DNA of 7,741 nt from an uncultured Asticcacaulis sp. (lineage in GTDB: Bacteria; Pseudomonadota; Alphaproteobacteria; Caulobacterales; Caulobacteraceae). The position numbers were made by a program, and so were the translations under genes. Within the stretch, counting starts at the first letter, position 1. Each line of letters begins with the position of its first letter. Below are positions 1-6,992 of this stretch, one piece after another. A model generated the notes under the pieces. That model had not been told where the DNA came from. It did not search any database and saw only the letters and a program-made list of their open reading frames with translations. The stretch is from assembly GCA_946482045.1 (NCBI GenBank), contig CAMLPZ010000200.1:1-7741 (forward strand), given 5' to 3'.

Positions 1-40
1 TGGGGAGGGGGACCGCCAGCGAAGCGCAGCGGTGGTGGGG
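1..40. repeat. GC-rich palindromic repeat upstream of tsaD
   Basis: G-run sequence flanks an imperfect hairpin here. Outer arms ACCGC (12-16) and GCGGT (29-33) enclose inner arms GCG (19-21) and CGC (25-27) with loop AAG, and runs of G lie on both sides (2-11 and 34-40). Short GC hairpins bordered by GGGGAGGGGG-type tracts are, from memory, a common dispersed intergenic repeat in Caulobacterales and related alphaproteobacteria. That identity is recalled, not tested. There is no T-tract on either strand, so it is not a classical intrinsic terminator. It lies 19 nt before the tsaD start, so it could sit in the tsaD leader or at the end of the preceding unit. Confidence 0.4.
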
Positions 41-58
41 CAAACAGTCAGGCGTAGC

Positions 59-1168
59 ATGTCCCAAACCCTTACCGTTCTTGGCATCGAATCGAGCTGT
101 GACGAAACCGCGGTCGCCGTGGTGCGGCGCGACGCCGGCGGCCGCGTCGAGGTCCTGTCGAGCGTTATCCATTCCCAGGTCGTACAGCACGCCGAATTTG
201 GCGGTGTCGTGCCGGAAATCGCCGCGCGCAGCCATGTCGAAACCATCGACGCCATGGCGCGTCAGGCGTTGAGCGAAGCCGGTGACGCGAAGATCGACGC
301 GGTCGCTGCCACCGCCGGGCCTGGTCTGATCGGCGGTGTCATGGTGGGTTTAAGCTTCGCCAAGGGCTATGCCCTGGCCAACGACCTGCCGCTGGTGCCG
401 GTCAACCACCTCGAAGGCCACGCGCTGTCGGCGCGCCTGACCGAAGATGTCAGCTTTCCTTTCCTGCTGCTCCTGGTGTCGGGCGGTCATTGCCAGCTGC
501 TGTCGGTGCGTGACGTTGGCGATTACGAACGCCTTGGCACGACTATCGACGATGCGGCGGGCGAGGCCTTCGACAAGATCGCCAAGGTGCTGGGGCTCGG
601 CTATCCCGGCGGTCCGGCGCTGGAACGCGAAGCCAAAAAAGGCGATGCGACGCGCTTTGCCCTGCCGCGCGCCCTGCTTGGCCGCAAAGACTGCGCTTTT
701 TCGTTTTCCGGCCTGAAGACCGCCGCCGCCAAGATCGCCCACGAGGAAGTGAAAACCGAACAGGACCGCGCCGACCTGTGCGCCTCAGTCCAGGCGGCGA
801 TTACCCGGCAACTGGTTGAGCGCTCCGACCGCGCGCAAAAGCAGTTCCGCGAAGAGATGGACGTCGCAACACCCGATTTCGTCGTTGCCGGTGGCGTCGC
901 GGCCAATACCGCTGTCCGGGAGGCACTTCAAGCCTTGTGCGCGAAGAACGGCTTCACCTTCGTGGCGCCGCCCCTCAAATATTGCACCGACAATGCGGCG
1001 ATGATTGCCCTGGCCGGGCTTGAACATTTCGCGAAGCGGGGCAGTATGCCGCGCGATCCGGCCGCCGACATGGCCGCGCTCGCCCGGCCACGCTGGCCGC
1101 TGGATGAGGCGCGGGCGGTCGAATCGCCAATATACAAGACGCAGGGACGTAAAGGGGCCAAGGCATGA
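59..1168 (+). CDS. tsaD: TsaD, tRNA N6-threonylcarbamoyladenosine transferase subunit
   Basis: This is TsaD (Kae1/Qri7/YgjD family; 369 aa, slightly longer than the roughly 340 aa common for bacterial members). In bacteria it acts in the cytoplasm with TsaB and TsaE, transferring threonylcarbamoyl from threonylcarbamoyl-AMP to A37 of ANN-decoding tRNAs. Visible ASKHA-fold signatures are GIESSCDET (9-17), GPGLIGG (87-93), the metal-binding NHLEGH (116-121, His117 and His121), SGGH (141-144), GEAFDK (168-173), FSFSGLKTA (214-222), GGVAAN (278-283) and CTDNAAM (309-315), where Asp311 is the expected third metal ligand. The ATG at 59 is preferred: it begins [13 protein letters not shown] as family members do, and a short AGG (50-52) lies 6 nt upstream. 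In-frame GTG codons at 32 and 35 would add low-complexity residues from the upstream repeat. The stop overlaps the gpsA start by 4 nt (ATGA), which suggests coupled translation. The older annotation as a secreted glycoprotease is obsolete. Confidence 0.97.
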   Translation: MSQTLTVLGIESSCDETAVAVVRRDAGGRVEVLSSVIHSQVVQHAEFGGVVPEIAARSHVETIDAMARQALSEAGDAKIDAVAATAGPGLIGGVMVGLSFAKGYALANDLPLVPVNHLEGHALSARLTEDVSFPFLLLLVSGGHCQLLSVRDVGDYERLGTTIDDAAGEAFDKIAKVLGLGYPGGPALEREAKKGDATRFALPRALLGRKDCAFSFSGLKTAAAKIAHEEVKTEQDRADLCASVQAAITRQLVERSDRAQKQFREEMDVATPDFVVAGGVAANTAVREALQALCAKNGFTFVAPPLKYCTDNAAMIALAGLEHFAKRGSMPRDPAADMAALARPRWPLDEARAVESPIYKTQGRKGAKA

Positions 1169-2169
1169 CGCAGCAGTACCGGCGAATCGGGGTCATCGGC
1201 GCGGGCGCCTGGGGCACGGCCCTGGCGCAGGTTGTCACCCTCGGCGGCAATGCCGTCATGCTGCACGCCCGTGAACTGGAGGTCGTCACGTCGATCCGCG
1301 ACAGCCGCGAGAACACCCTGTACCTCAGCGGCGTCAAACTGTCCGAGGGCATTACGGCCACGAACGACCTGGCCGATCTGGCCGATTGCGACCTGATCCT
1401 GGCCGTGCCGCCCGCCCAGCATATGCGCGCGACGCTCACCGCCTTCAAACCTTACGCCAGCGCCGATCTGCCGGTGGTGTTGTGCTCCAAGGGGGTTGAG
1501 CGGGGCAGCGACGCCCTGATGACCGAGGTGCTGGAGGCTGTCCTGCCCGAAGCCTGCCCGGCGGTGCTCGCCGGACCCAACTTTGCGCGCGAAGTGGCCA
1601 TGGGCCTGCCGAGCGCGGTCACCATCGCTTCCCAGAATGAAGAGGTCGCCGGCCGGATCGCCGCGACCATAGCCGGCCCCAGCTTCCGGCCCTATTTGTC
1701 CACCGACCTGATCGGCGCCGAAGCCGGTGGCGCCATCAAGAATGTCGTCGCCATCGCTTGCGGCATCAGCGAGGGCAAGGGGCTTGGCAAGAACGCCCAT
1801 GCCGCCCTGATCACGCGCGGTTTCGCCGAAATGACGCGGCTGGCCATCTCCATGGGTGCGCAGCCAGAAACCATGACCGGCCTGTGCGGCATGGGCGACC
1901 TGGTGCTGACATGTTCATCGCCGCAGTCGCGCAATATGAGCGTGGGCCTGGCGCTGGGCCAGGGCCAGACCCTGGCGGAATTCCTGAAGGACAAGGTGTC
2001 GGTCGCTGAAGGCGTCGAATCGGCGCCCGCCGTCGTCGATCTCGGCAAGCGCCAGGGCGTGGACCTGCCGTTGTGCAATGCGGTTGCCGCCGTGCTCAGC
2101 GGCGCGATCAGCGTCGATGAGGCGATCGGCCTTCTGATGTCGCGGCCGATCAAGGTGGAGAGGGCCTGA
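1165..2169 (+). CDS. gpsA: GpsA, NAD(P)H-dependent glycerol-3-phosphate dehydrogenase
   Basis: This is a full-length GpsA (334 aa, normal for the family). The cytoplasmic enzyme reduces dihydroxyacetone phosphate to sn-glycerol 3-phosphate, the backbone for phospholipids. The N-terminal Rossmann domain opens with the dinucleotide-binding GAGAWG (12-17), followed by LCSKGVERG (106-114) and [11 protein letters not shown] (135-145). The catalytic C-terminal domain shows [13 protein letters not shown] (188-200), with Lys192 the conserved active-site lysine, then TRGFAEM (217-223) and [13 protein letters not shown] (240-252). The ATG lies inside the tsaD stop (ATGA overlap), with an AAAGGGG Shine-Dalgarno tract at 1151-1157. 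The tsaD-gpsA pair is a recurrent alphaproteobacterial arrangement. The stop codon shares one base with the start of the next gene (TGATG), so a single transcript probably covers all three. No truncation or missing motif is seen. Confidence 0.97.
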   Translation: MTQQYRRIGVIGAGAWGTALAQVVTLGGNAVMLHARELEVVTSIRDSRENTLYLSGVKLSEGITATNDLADLADCDLILAVPPAQHMRATLTAFKPYASADLPVVLCSKGVERGSDALMTEVLEAVLPEACPAVLAGPNFAREVAMGLPSAVTIASQNEEVAGRIAATIAGPSFRPYLSTDLIGAEAGGAIKNVVAIACGISEGKGLGKNAHAALITRGFAEMTRLAISMGAQPETMTGLCGMGDLVLTCSSPQSRNMSVGLALGQGQTLAEFLKDKVSVAEGVESAPAVVDLGKRQGVDLPLCNAVAAVLSGAISVDEAIGLLMSRPIKVERA

Positions 2170-3806
2170 TGCTGCGCAACATCCTGTTTGCCACGGTTTG
2201 CGGTCTGGCTTTGAGTAGCGCCGCTATGGCGCAGGATATGCCCCGCCTGGAAAAGCAGGGCACGGCCGCGCAGTTGCTCGTCCACGACAAACCCTTCCTG
2301 ATCCTGGGCGGCGAGCTCGGCAATTCGACGGCCTCCGACCCGGCCCACCTGGCGACCCATTGGCCGACCCTGACCAAGGCCGGTTTGAACACGGTGCTGG
2401 CGCCGGTCGAGTGGGACCAGATCGAGCCGCAGCAGGGCCGGTTCGACTTTTCGGTCATCGACGCTGTCATCGAGCAAGCACGCGCCAATGACACCAAGCT
2501 GGTTCTGCTGTGGTTCGGCGCATGGAAGAATTCGATGTCGACCTATGCGCCGGCCTGGATCAAGCACGATTCGAAGACCTACAGCCGCGCCCGCGACGAA
2601 AAAGGCGTGGCGCAGGACATCCTGAGCGCCTTCGACACCGACAATCTCACCGCCGACAAAAAGGCGTTCGCGGCCCTGATGGCGCATCTGAAAACCGTCG
2701 ATCCCGACCATACGGTGGTCATGATCCAGGTCGAGAACGAGATCGGCATGCTGCCGTCGGCGCGCGACCATTCGCTGGATGCCGACAAGGCATTCAAGGC
2801 GCAGGTGCCGTCGGGGCTGATGGCGGCATTGCAGCAGCGCAAGGGCGATCTGACCCCGGAATTGAAGGCCTTGTGGGCCGCCAATGGCAACAAGACCAAG
2901 GGCACCTGGGCCGAGGTCTTTGGCGATACGCCGCAAGGCCGCGAAGTGTTTCAGGCCTGGGGCTACGCTGTCTTTACCAACGAACTGACGCTCGCCGGCA
3001 AGGCCGCCTATCCGCTGCCCATGTACGTCAACGCCGCACTGAATGCGCCGGGCAAGGCGCCCGGCCAGTATCCGTCAGCAGGCCCTCTGCCGCATCTGTT
3101 CGACATCTGGAAGATCGGCGCGCCGGCGGTAGACCTGCTGGCGATCGACAGCTACTGGCCGGATTTCACCGGTTGGGCACGAAAGTTCCGCCGCGACGAC
3201 AATCCTTTGTTCGTCCCCGAAGCCAATCACGCCGGCAAACCCGAGGCCGCCGCCAACGCCTTCTTCGTCTTTGGCGAACTCGACGCCATGGGTTTCTCGC
3301 CGTTTTCGATCGAGGACCTGCCCGAGAATGATCCGCTGATCGGCGCCTATGTGGTGCTGGATCAAATTGCGCCGCTGATCATCGAGCATCAGGGCAAGAC
3401 GGGCGACAAACGCACCATGCGCGGTTTCAAACCGCCGGTCACGTTCGATGGCACAGTTGATCAGTCGCCACAAAGCTTCGATCTTGGCGGCTACCGCTTT
3501 ACAGTGACCTTTGTCGATCCGTGGACGCCAAAAGACAAGCAGACTCCGGCCAATCACGGCGGACTGGTCATCCAGACCGGCAAAGACGAATTCGTCGTCG
3601 CCGGCACGGGCGTGACAGTCACTTTCGCCGACGCGTCCGGCAAGAGCCAGGTCGGCATGGAGCAGGTCGTCGAAGGGGCCTACAAGGACGGTCTGTTCCT
3701 TGAGGGCCGCTGGCTCAATGGCGACCAGACGCATCAGGGGCGCCATCTGCGCCTGCCGCCGGGCGAAAGCGGTATCCAGCGCCTAAGGCTCTATCGCTAC
3801 GACTGA
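2169..3806 (+). CDS. Exported GH35-type beta-galactosidase with C-terminal DUF5597-like domain
   Basis: This 545-aa protein starts with a Sec signal peptide: a short basic start, a hydrophobic stretch at about 5-16, and a likely cleavage AMA|QD after Ala21. The mature enzyme should be periplasmic. Residues 25 to about 385 look like a clan GH-A (beta/alpha)8 barrel of the GH35/GH42 type, beginning with the family hallmark KPFLILGGELGNS (41-53) and containing PVEWDQIEP (79-87). The likely acid/base is Glu191 in QVENEIG (187-193), an Asn-Glu pair typical of strand 4, and the likely nucleophile is Glu351 in FVPEANHAG (348-356). The C-terminal part (about 390-540) is beta-rich and matches the DUF5597 type that accompanies these enzymes. 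The probable reaction is removal of terminal beta-galactose from plant-type oligosaccharides; relatives such as Cellvibrio Bgl35A act on xyloglucan, but substrate cannot be read here. GGAG at 2157-2160 lies 8 nt before the ATG. The 1-nt overlap with gpsA implies co-transcription with housekeeping genes, and no transporter or TonB receptor is adjacent. Confidence 0.86.
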   Translation: MLRNILFATVCGLALSSAAMAQDMPRLEKQGTAAQLLVHDKPFLILGGELGNSTASDPAHLATHWPTLTKAGLNTVLAPVEWDQIEPQQGRFDFSVIDAVIEQARANDTKLVLLWFGAWKNSMSTYAPAWIKHDSKTYSRARDEKGVAQDILSAFDTDNLTADKKAFAALMAHLKTVDPDHTVVMIQVENEIGMLPSARDHSLDADKAFKAQVPSGLMAALQQRKGDLTPELKALWAANGNKTKGTWAEVFGDTPQGREVFQAWGYAVFTNELTLAGKAAYPLPMYVNAALNAPGKAPGQYPSAGPLPHLFDIWKIGAPAVDLLAIDSYWPDFTGWARKFRRDDNPLFVPEANHAGKPEAAANAFFVFGELDAMGFSPFSIEDLPENDPLIGAYVVLDQIAPLIIEHQGKTGDKRTMRGFKPPVTFDGTVDQSPQSFDLGGYRFTVTFVDPWTPKDKQTPANHGGLVIQTGKDEFVVAGTGVTVTFADASGKSQVGMEQVVEGAYKDGLFLEGRWLNGDQTHQGRHLRLPPGESGIQRLRLYRYD

Positions 3807-6038
3807 TTATTTGTGACGCAGCATGGCCCCGATCAGGTTGGTGTAGTCGTCCGTCCACGCCTTGACAGGGCCGGGATCGCGCGTCTGCCAGCGGGAGTCG
3901 GCGCGGAAGCGGGCCAAAGCTGCTGCGTTACGTCCGGCGATGACGACGATAGCCGGTGACTGGGCGAAGCTGCCCTTGAACGTTTTGGTGCTGGTTTGCG
4001 TTAGGGTGCTGCCGCCGCTCATGTGGATGGCGGCGATGACGGGATCGCGCAGTTCCAGATGGCGATTGGACAGGTGCAGCAACAGGACGCCGTCGGGCTT
4101 TAGTTTCGACAGGTACATGTCGATGGCTTCGACCGTCAGCAGGTGCGCCGGCACGGAGTCGGATGAGAAGGCGTCGATGGCCAGCAGGTCGAGTTGCCCC
4201 GCCGGCAGGGGCGACAGGGTCAGGCGCGCATCGCCGGCATGGAAGTCGACCGGCCCCTTTGCGCAACCTGAGATGAAGGTATAGTATTTCGGATCGCGGG
4301 CGAGGCGGATGACAGCAGGATCGATCTCATAAAAGGTCATGCGGTCGTGCGGACGAACGTAGGTCGCAAGCGTACCTACCCCTAAACCGACCACGGCTAT
4401 GTCGGCAGAGGGCTTGAGCGCCTGGACAGCCGTGATGGTCTGGCCGATGGCGGTTTCCGGGGTGTAATAGGTCAGGGGCTGACAGCGGCGTTGCGGGTCA
4501 AGGGCCTGGGCGCCATGCAGTGTTGTGCCGTGGGTCATGCGGCGGATGGAACCGACAACAGGGTCTGTGGTCTCGGCGATCCTTACGACGCCATAGAAGT
4601 TGCGCTCGGTGAAGATGTGGCGGCCGATCTGGGTTGCGGTGACAGCGGTCAGGGCGGCGACCGTCATCAGGCAGGCCATGACGATGCCGCGGCCGCGCAA
4701 GGCGAAGGCGCACAGCAGCGCCATAGCGAACAGGAAGCGGGTCAAAGCGTTGATAGCAACGCTGTCCGACGGCATCATGAGCAGAATGGTCAGCGCGAGG
4801 GCGCCCACCAGCCCGAACGCCGCCCAAACCAGTTCGAACTGAGTAAAGCGCCGGTCCTCGCGCTCGGTAGACCATGGCCGCGCCAGGCAGGCCAATGCAA
4901 GGGCCAGTGGATATTCCAGCACGGTTGGAAATACGACCGGTGCTACGAAGGCGTTGAAGCTGCCGCCGAGGACCCCGCCGATTGACAGGCAGAGGTAATA
5001 GAGTGTCAGATGCTCAGGTTGGGGGCGGGCGCGCGCCAGTTCCGAGTGGCATAGCAGCGCGGTGAGAAAAAAGGTCAGCAAGTGCACCGCCAACTGCGCC
5101 GGTATTGCCAGCCCACGGAAGGGTAACGCGTAGATGCAGATGCAGGCGGCCGCAGCCTGGGTAACCAGCAGCATCTTGCGGCTGATCAGCGGCTTGGTGC
5201 CGAAGGCGAAGATAAAGGTCAGAAGGTAGAGCGCCAGCGGCGCAACCCACAGGAAGGGCGCCGAGGCGACGTCGGTCGACAGGTAGGTGGTGACGCCCAT
5301 CATCAGGCTGCTGGGTACGGCGGCAAGCCCGATCCAGATGGCCATGGTTATCAGTGACGGACGCGGGCTTGCGGTCGAGTTTCCGGCGGCAACGGGTGCG
5401 GGGGCTTTGCGCGTCAGGCCCAGCGTCAGGATCAGCACGACCAGCACGCCGTAGCCCAGGCTCCAGCCGATGCGTTGGTCGGTCAGTTGCGTCAGGGGTT
5501 CGACGATCACGGGATAGGCGATGAGCGACAGCAGGCTGCCGAGATTGCTGGCGGCGTAAAGCGCATAGGGTTCCGGCGGTTTGCCTGTGGCGGGATCGGG
5601 ATTGGCCGTTAGGGCGAACCAGGCTTGTACCAGGGGCGCTGTCGCCGAAAGGATAGCGAACGGCGCGCCGATCGATACGGTGAGCACGCCCAGCATCCAA
5701 AGGATGGGATGTTCCGGATCCGGAAGGCCGAAGGCGTTGCTGATCCCAAGCGGAAGACTCAGCGCTGCCAGGCCCAGCAGGACGCCGTGCAGGATGACCT
5801 GAGTGCGGAACGACTTCAGTCTTTGCAGCAGGTGGGCGTAGCCATAACCCAGCAGCAGCGCCGCCTGGAAGAAGGCCATGGAGGTGTTCCACACCGAAGG
5901 CGCGCCGCCCAGCAGCGGCAGCAGAAGCTTGCCGACCATGGGCTGGACGAAGAAGACGAGCAGGGCGCTGGTGAAGACCGTCACCACGAACAAGGGCGAC
6001 TGACGCAAGGTCGGCGTGGTAGCGGCGTGGGTGGTCAT
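3807..6038 (-). CDS. Polytopic membrane protein fused to spermidine synthase-like domain
   Basis: This 743-aa protein has two parts. Residues about 15-470 form roughly a dozen or more hydrophobic helices, starting with the family hallmark SALLVFFVQPMVGKLLLPLLGG (starts at 24). Residues about 480-743 form a soluble Rossmann methyltransferase-like domain of the spermidine synthase superfamily. In it are LTYYTPE (522-528), the glycine loop GLGVGTLA (551-558), acidic YEIDP (570-574), HAGDAR (600-605), AIDAFSSDSVP (620-630) and a terminal WTDDY (728-732). Asp622 sits where SpeE enzymes have their catalytic aspartate. Databases usually name such proteins 'spermidine synthase' or 'fused MFS/spermidine synthase'. 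The classical SpeE loop GGGDGG is replaced here, and no speD or speE partner is in the window, so the real substrate is unknown. The ATG at 6036-6038 has an AGGGG tract about 8 nt upstream. It follows the creatininase gene on the same strand after 60 bp, so the two could be one operon. Its stop abuts that of the convergent GH35 gene. Confidence 0.85.
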   Translation of the reverse strand: MTTHAATTPTLRQSPLFVVTVFTSALLVFFVQPMVGKLLLPLLGGAPSVWNTSMAFFQAALLLGYGYAHLLQRLKSFRTQVILHGVLLGLAALSLPLGISNAFGLPDPEHPILWMLGVLTVSIGAPFAILSATAPLVQAWFALTANPDPATGKPPEPYALYAASNLGSLLSLIAYPVIVEPLTQLTDQRIGWSLGYGVLVVLILTLGLTRKAPAPVAAGNSTASPRPSLITMAIWIGLAAVPSSLMMGVTTYLSTDVASAPFLWVAPLALYLLTFIFAFGTKPLISRKMLLVTQAAAACICIYALPFRGLAIPAQLAVHLLTFFLTALLCHSELARARPQPEHLTLYYLCLSIGGVLGGSFNAFVAPVVFPTVLEYPLALALACLARPWSTEREDRRFTQFELVWAAFGLVGALALTILLMMPSDSVAINALTRFLFAMALLCAFALRGRGIVMACLMTVAALTAVTATQIGRHIFTERNFYGVVRIAETTDPVVGSIRRMTHGTTLHGAQALDPQRRCQPLTYYTPETAIGQTITAVQALKPSADIAVVGLGVGTLATYVRPHDRMTFYEIDPAVIRLARDPKYYTFISGCAKGPVDFHAGDARLTLSPLPAGQLDLLAIDAFSSDSVPAHLLTVEAIDMYLSKLKPDGVLLLHLSNRHLELRDPVIAAIHMSGGSTLTQTSTKTFKGSFAQSPAIVVIAGRNAAALARFRADSRWQTRDPGPVKAWTDDYTNLIGAMLRHK

Positions 6039-6081
6039 GCATCGGCCCCTGTCATGGTGGCCGGATTTTAGCCGTCTATGC

Positions 6082-6096
6082 TTAACGCCAGCTTAG
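6082..6096. promoter_or_regulatory. Possible CtrA-like box (TTAA-N7-TTAG)
   Basis: TTAA at 6082-6085 and TTAG at 6093-6096 are separated by exactly 7 nt. The CtrA cell-cycle regulator of Caulobacterales and related alphaproteobacteria binds TTAA-N7-TTAA, so this matches 7 of 8 defined bases. It lies in the 60-bp gap between the creatininase stop and the start of the fused membrane protein, about 44-58 bp upstream of that start, where it could act on an internal promoter. A one-mismatch match of this kind also arises by chance, and no convincing -35/-10 pair is visible next to it. Confidence 0.2.
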
Positions 6097-6098
6097 CC

Positions 6099-6836
6099 TT
6101 ACTCAGCTTCCAGCTTGGCCACGTCGTCGAGCAGTCCTTTGACCGCCGCCGCGATCAGAGCCCGGCCGTCCTCGATGGTCGCCAGCGATGAGTCCGACCC
6201 GATGCGGCCGTCGGGGAAACGCGAGCGGTAGTCGAGCGCGTCGCGTATAGGACCGTCCGGCGCGATCTTCGGTTCCATTGGCGCCGATTTCACATGATCC
6301 GGGTATGCCGCGAAGGTGACGGCGATTTCCGACGGCGTGGCATGGCTGCCGTGGCCGGTGGGATAGAGCTTGGCGGCCAGGCGCATGATCCCCGGCAGGT
6401 CCCACCAGTTCCTGAGTTTCAAAATAAACGGGCAGGGTTCGCCTGAAAACGAATAGTGCGAATAGATCTGCGAGAAGGTTGCTTCGATCGTGGCGACATT
6501 GCCGCCATGGCCGTTGAGGAAATAGATGCGATCGAAGCCGTGGCGCGCCAGCGAATCCACCCAGTCCTCTATGGCCGACATGAAGGTCGTCGGGCGCAGG
6601 GATATGGTGCCGGGAAAGCCGAGGTGGTGCTGGGCCATGCCGATATTGAAGGTCGGCGCGATCAGGAGATTGCCTTCCTTTTCGGCGGCGTGCGCGATGA
6701 TTTCCGGGCACAGCCAGTCGGTGCCGAGCAGTCCCATGGGGCCGTGCTGTTCATTGGAGCCGATCGGCACAATGACCGTGCGCGAGGTTTCAAGGCGCTT
6801 TTCGATTTCGCACCAGGTCGACAGATGAAGCAGCAT
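6099..6836 (-). CDS. Creatininase-family metal-dependent amidohydrolase
   Basis: This 245-aa protein carries the ordered motifs of the creatininase family (also including FAPy-pyrimidine deformylases and MftE): VPIGSNEQHGP (23-33), GTDW (38-41), QHHLGFPGTISL (69-80), YFLNGHGGN (105-113) and GHGSHATPSE (161-170). Probable metal ligands are Glu29, His31, Asp40, His110 and Glu170. True creatininase has NGHYEN where this protein has NGHGGN, so creatinine is not assumed to be the substrate; members hydrolyse small cyclic or linear amides in the cytoplasm. The start at 6836 is set by a strong AAGGAG Shine-Dalgarno 6 nt upstream and by a good family N-terminus (MLLHLSTWCEIEKRL). A longer open frame back to 6944 would translate a palindromic repeat and is rejected. 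It is the first gene of the minus-strand block, 60 bp ahead of the spermidine synthase-like fusion. All motifs are present, and nothing suggests it is broken. Confidence 0.88.
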   Translation of the reverse strand: MLLHLSTWCEIEKRLETSRTVIVPIGSNEQHGPMGLLGTDWLCPEIIAHAAEKEGNLLIAPTFNIGMAQHHLGFPGTISLRPTTFMSAIEDWVDSLARHGFDRIYFLNGHGGNVATIEATFSQIYSHYSFSGEPCPFILKLRNWWDLPGIMRLAAKLYPTGHGSHATPSEIAVTFAAYPDHVKSAPMEPKIAPDGPIRDALDYRSRFPDGRIGSDSSLATIEDGRALIAAAVKGLLDDVAKLEAE

Positions 6837-6842
6837 AGGGAA

Positions 6843-6848
6843 CTCCTT
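6843..6848 (-). promoter_or_regulatory. Ribosome binding site that fixes the creatininase start
   Basis: On the minus strand AAGGAG occupies 6848-6843, leaving 6 nt to the ATG at 6836. This near-perfect Shine-Dalgarno decides between the 245-aa start and the longer frame beginning at 6944. The REP-like palindrome starts only about 2 nt upstream of it, so folding of that palindrome could affect its exposure. Confidence 0.85.
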
Positions 6849-6849
6849 A

Positions 6850-6895
6850 GAGCATGCTCCGAAAAGGGAAACCCGGTTTTTCGGGTTAAGCATGC
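6850..6895. repeat. REP-like palindromic element of alphaproteobacterial type
   Basis: Outer arms GCATGC (6852-6857 and 6890-6895) flank inner arms CCGAAAA (6859-6865) and TTTTCGG (6878-6884), with a small GGG-AAA-CCC hairpin at 6866-6874 in the middle. A competing stem AACCCG (6870-6875) with CGGGTT (6882-6887) and loop GTTTTT is also possible. The layout GAGCATG, then CCGAAAA, then ACCCGGTTTTTCGG, then GCATGC resembles, from memory, the short dispersed palindromes common between genes in Rhizobiales and other alphaproteobacteria. Only one copy is in the window, so its repeated nature is inferred. It lies in the 5' leader of the creatininase gene. Confidence 0.6.
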
Positions 6896-6908
6896 GACAA
6901 GCAAGGAA

Positions 6909-6952
6909 TCTGGACTGTACTGCGTTTCCTTCAAAACGCTGCACAGTCCAGA
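6909..6952. repeat. 44-nt perfectly centred two-stage inverted repeat
   Basis: Arms TCTGGACTGT (6909-6918) and ACAGTCCAGA (6943-6952) are an exact 10-bp inverted repeat. Inside them, on the same centre, GCGTTT (6922-6927) and AAACGC (6934-6939) add 6 bp around a 6-nt loop, with a 3x3 internal loop between the stages. It is separate from the REP-like element 13 nt away. It could be a dimeric operator, a structured leader or a further dispersed repeat; the sequence alone does not decide. There is no T-tract at either end, so terminator function is unlikely. Confidence 0.65.
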
Positions 6953-6992
6953 CAGGCGGTTTCGGTTGTGACGGCTTTTAGGCTGCTACACC

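Noticed and set aside
32..58. Longer tsaD start at GTG 32 or GTG 35
   Set aside because: The extra residues are encoded partly by the GC repeat and do not resemble TsaD N-termini; ATG at 59 begins the family-like [13 protein letters not shown].
928..1800. 290-codon minus-strand open frame opposite tsaD and gpsA
   Set aside because: Composition is rich in Gly, Arg, Ala and Asp with no motif, and the opposite strand is fully explained by tsaD and gpsA.
2169..2234. Lipoprotein signal in the GH35 protein because of Cys11
   Set aside because: The residues before Cys11 (FATV) do not form a lipobox and the position is too early; AMA|QD is a good signal peptidase I site.
1692..2936. 414-codon minus-strand open frame opposite gpsA and the GH35 gene
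   Set aside because: It lies antisense to two clear family genes, has no recognisable domain, and is the kind of open shadow frame common in GC-rich DNA.
5014..6042. 342-codon minus-strand frame starting 4 nt upstream of the membrane fusion gene
   Set aside because: It is an alternative frame of the same region, rich in Arg and Pro with no membrane pattern, while the frame starting at 6038 gives a clear family protein.
6060..6072. Promoter with TAAAAT as -10 for the membrane fusion gene
   Set aside because: No -35-like hexamer exists 16-18 nt upstream; the hexamer alone is not enough.
6837..6944. 36-residue N-terminal extension of the creatininase-family protein
   Set aside because: It would translate the REP-like palindrome and part of the 44-nt hairpin; the start at 6836 has a strong AAGGAG 6 nt upstream and matches the family N-terminus.
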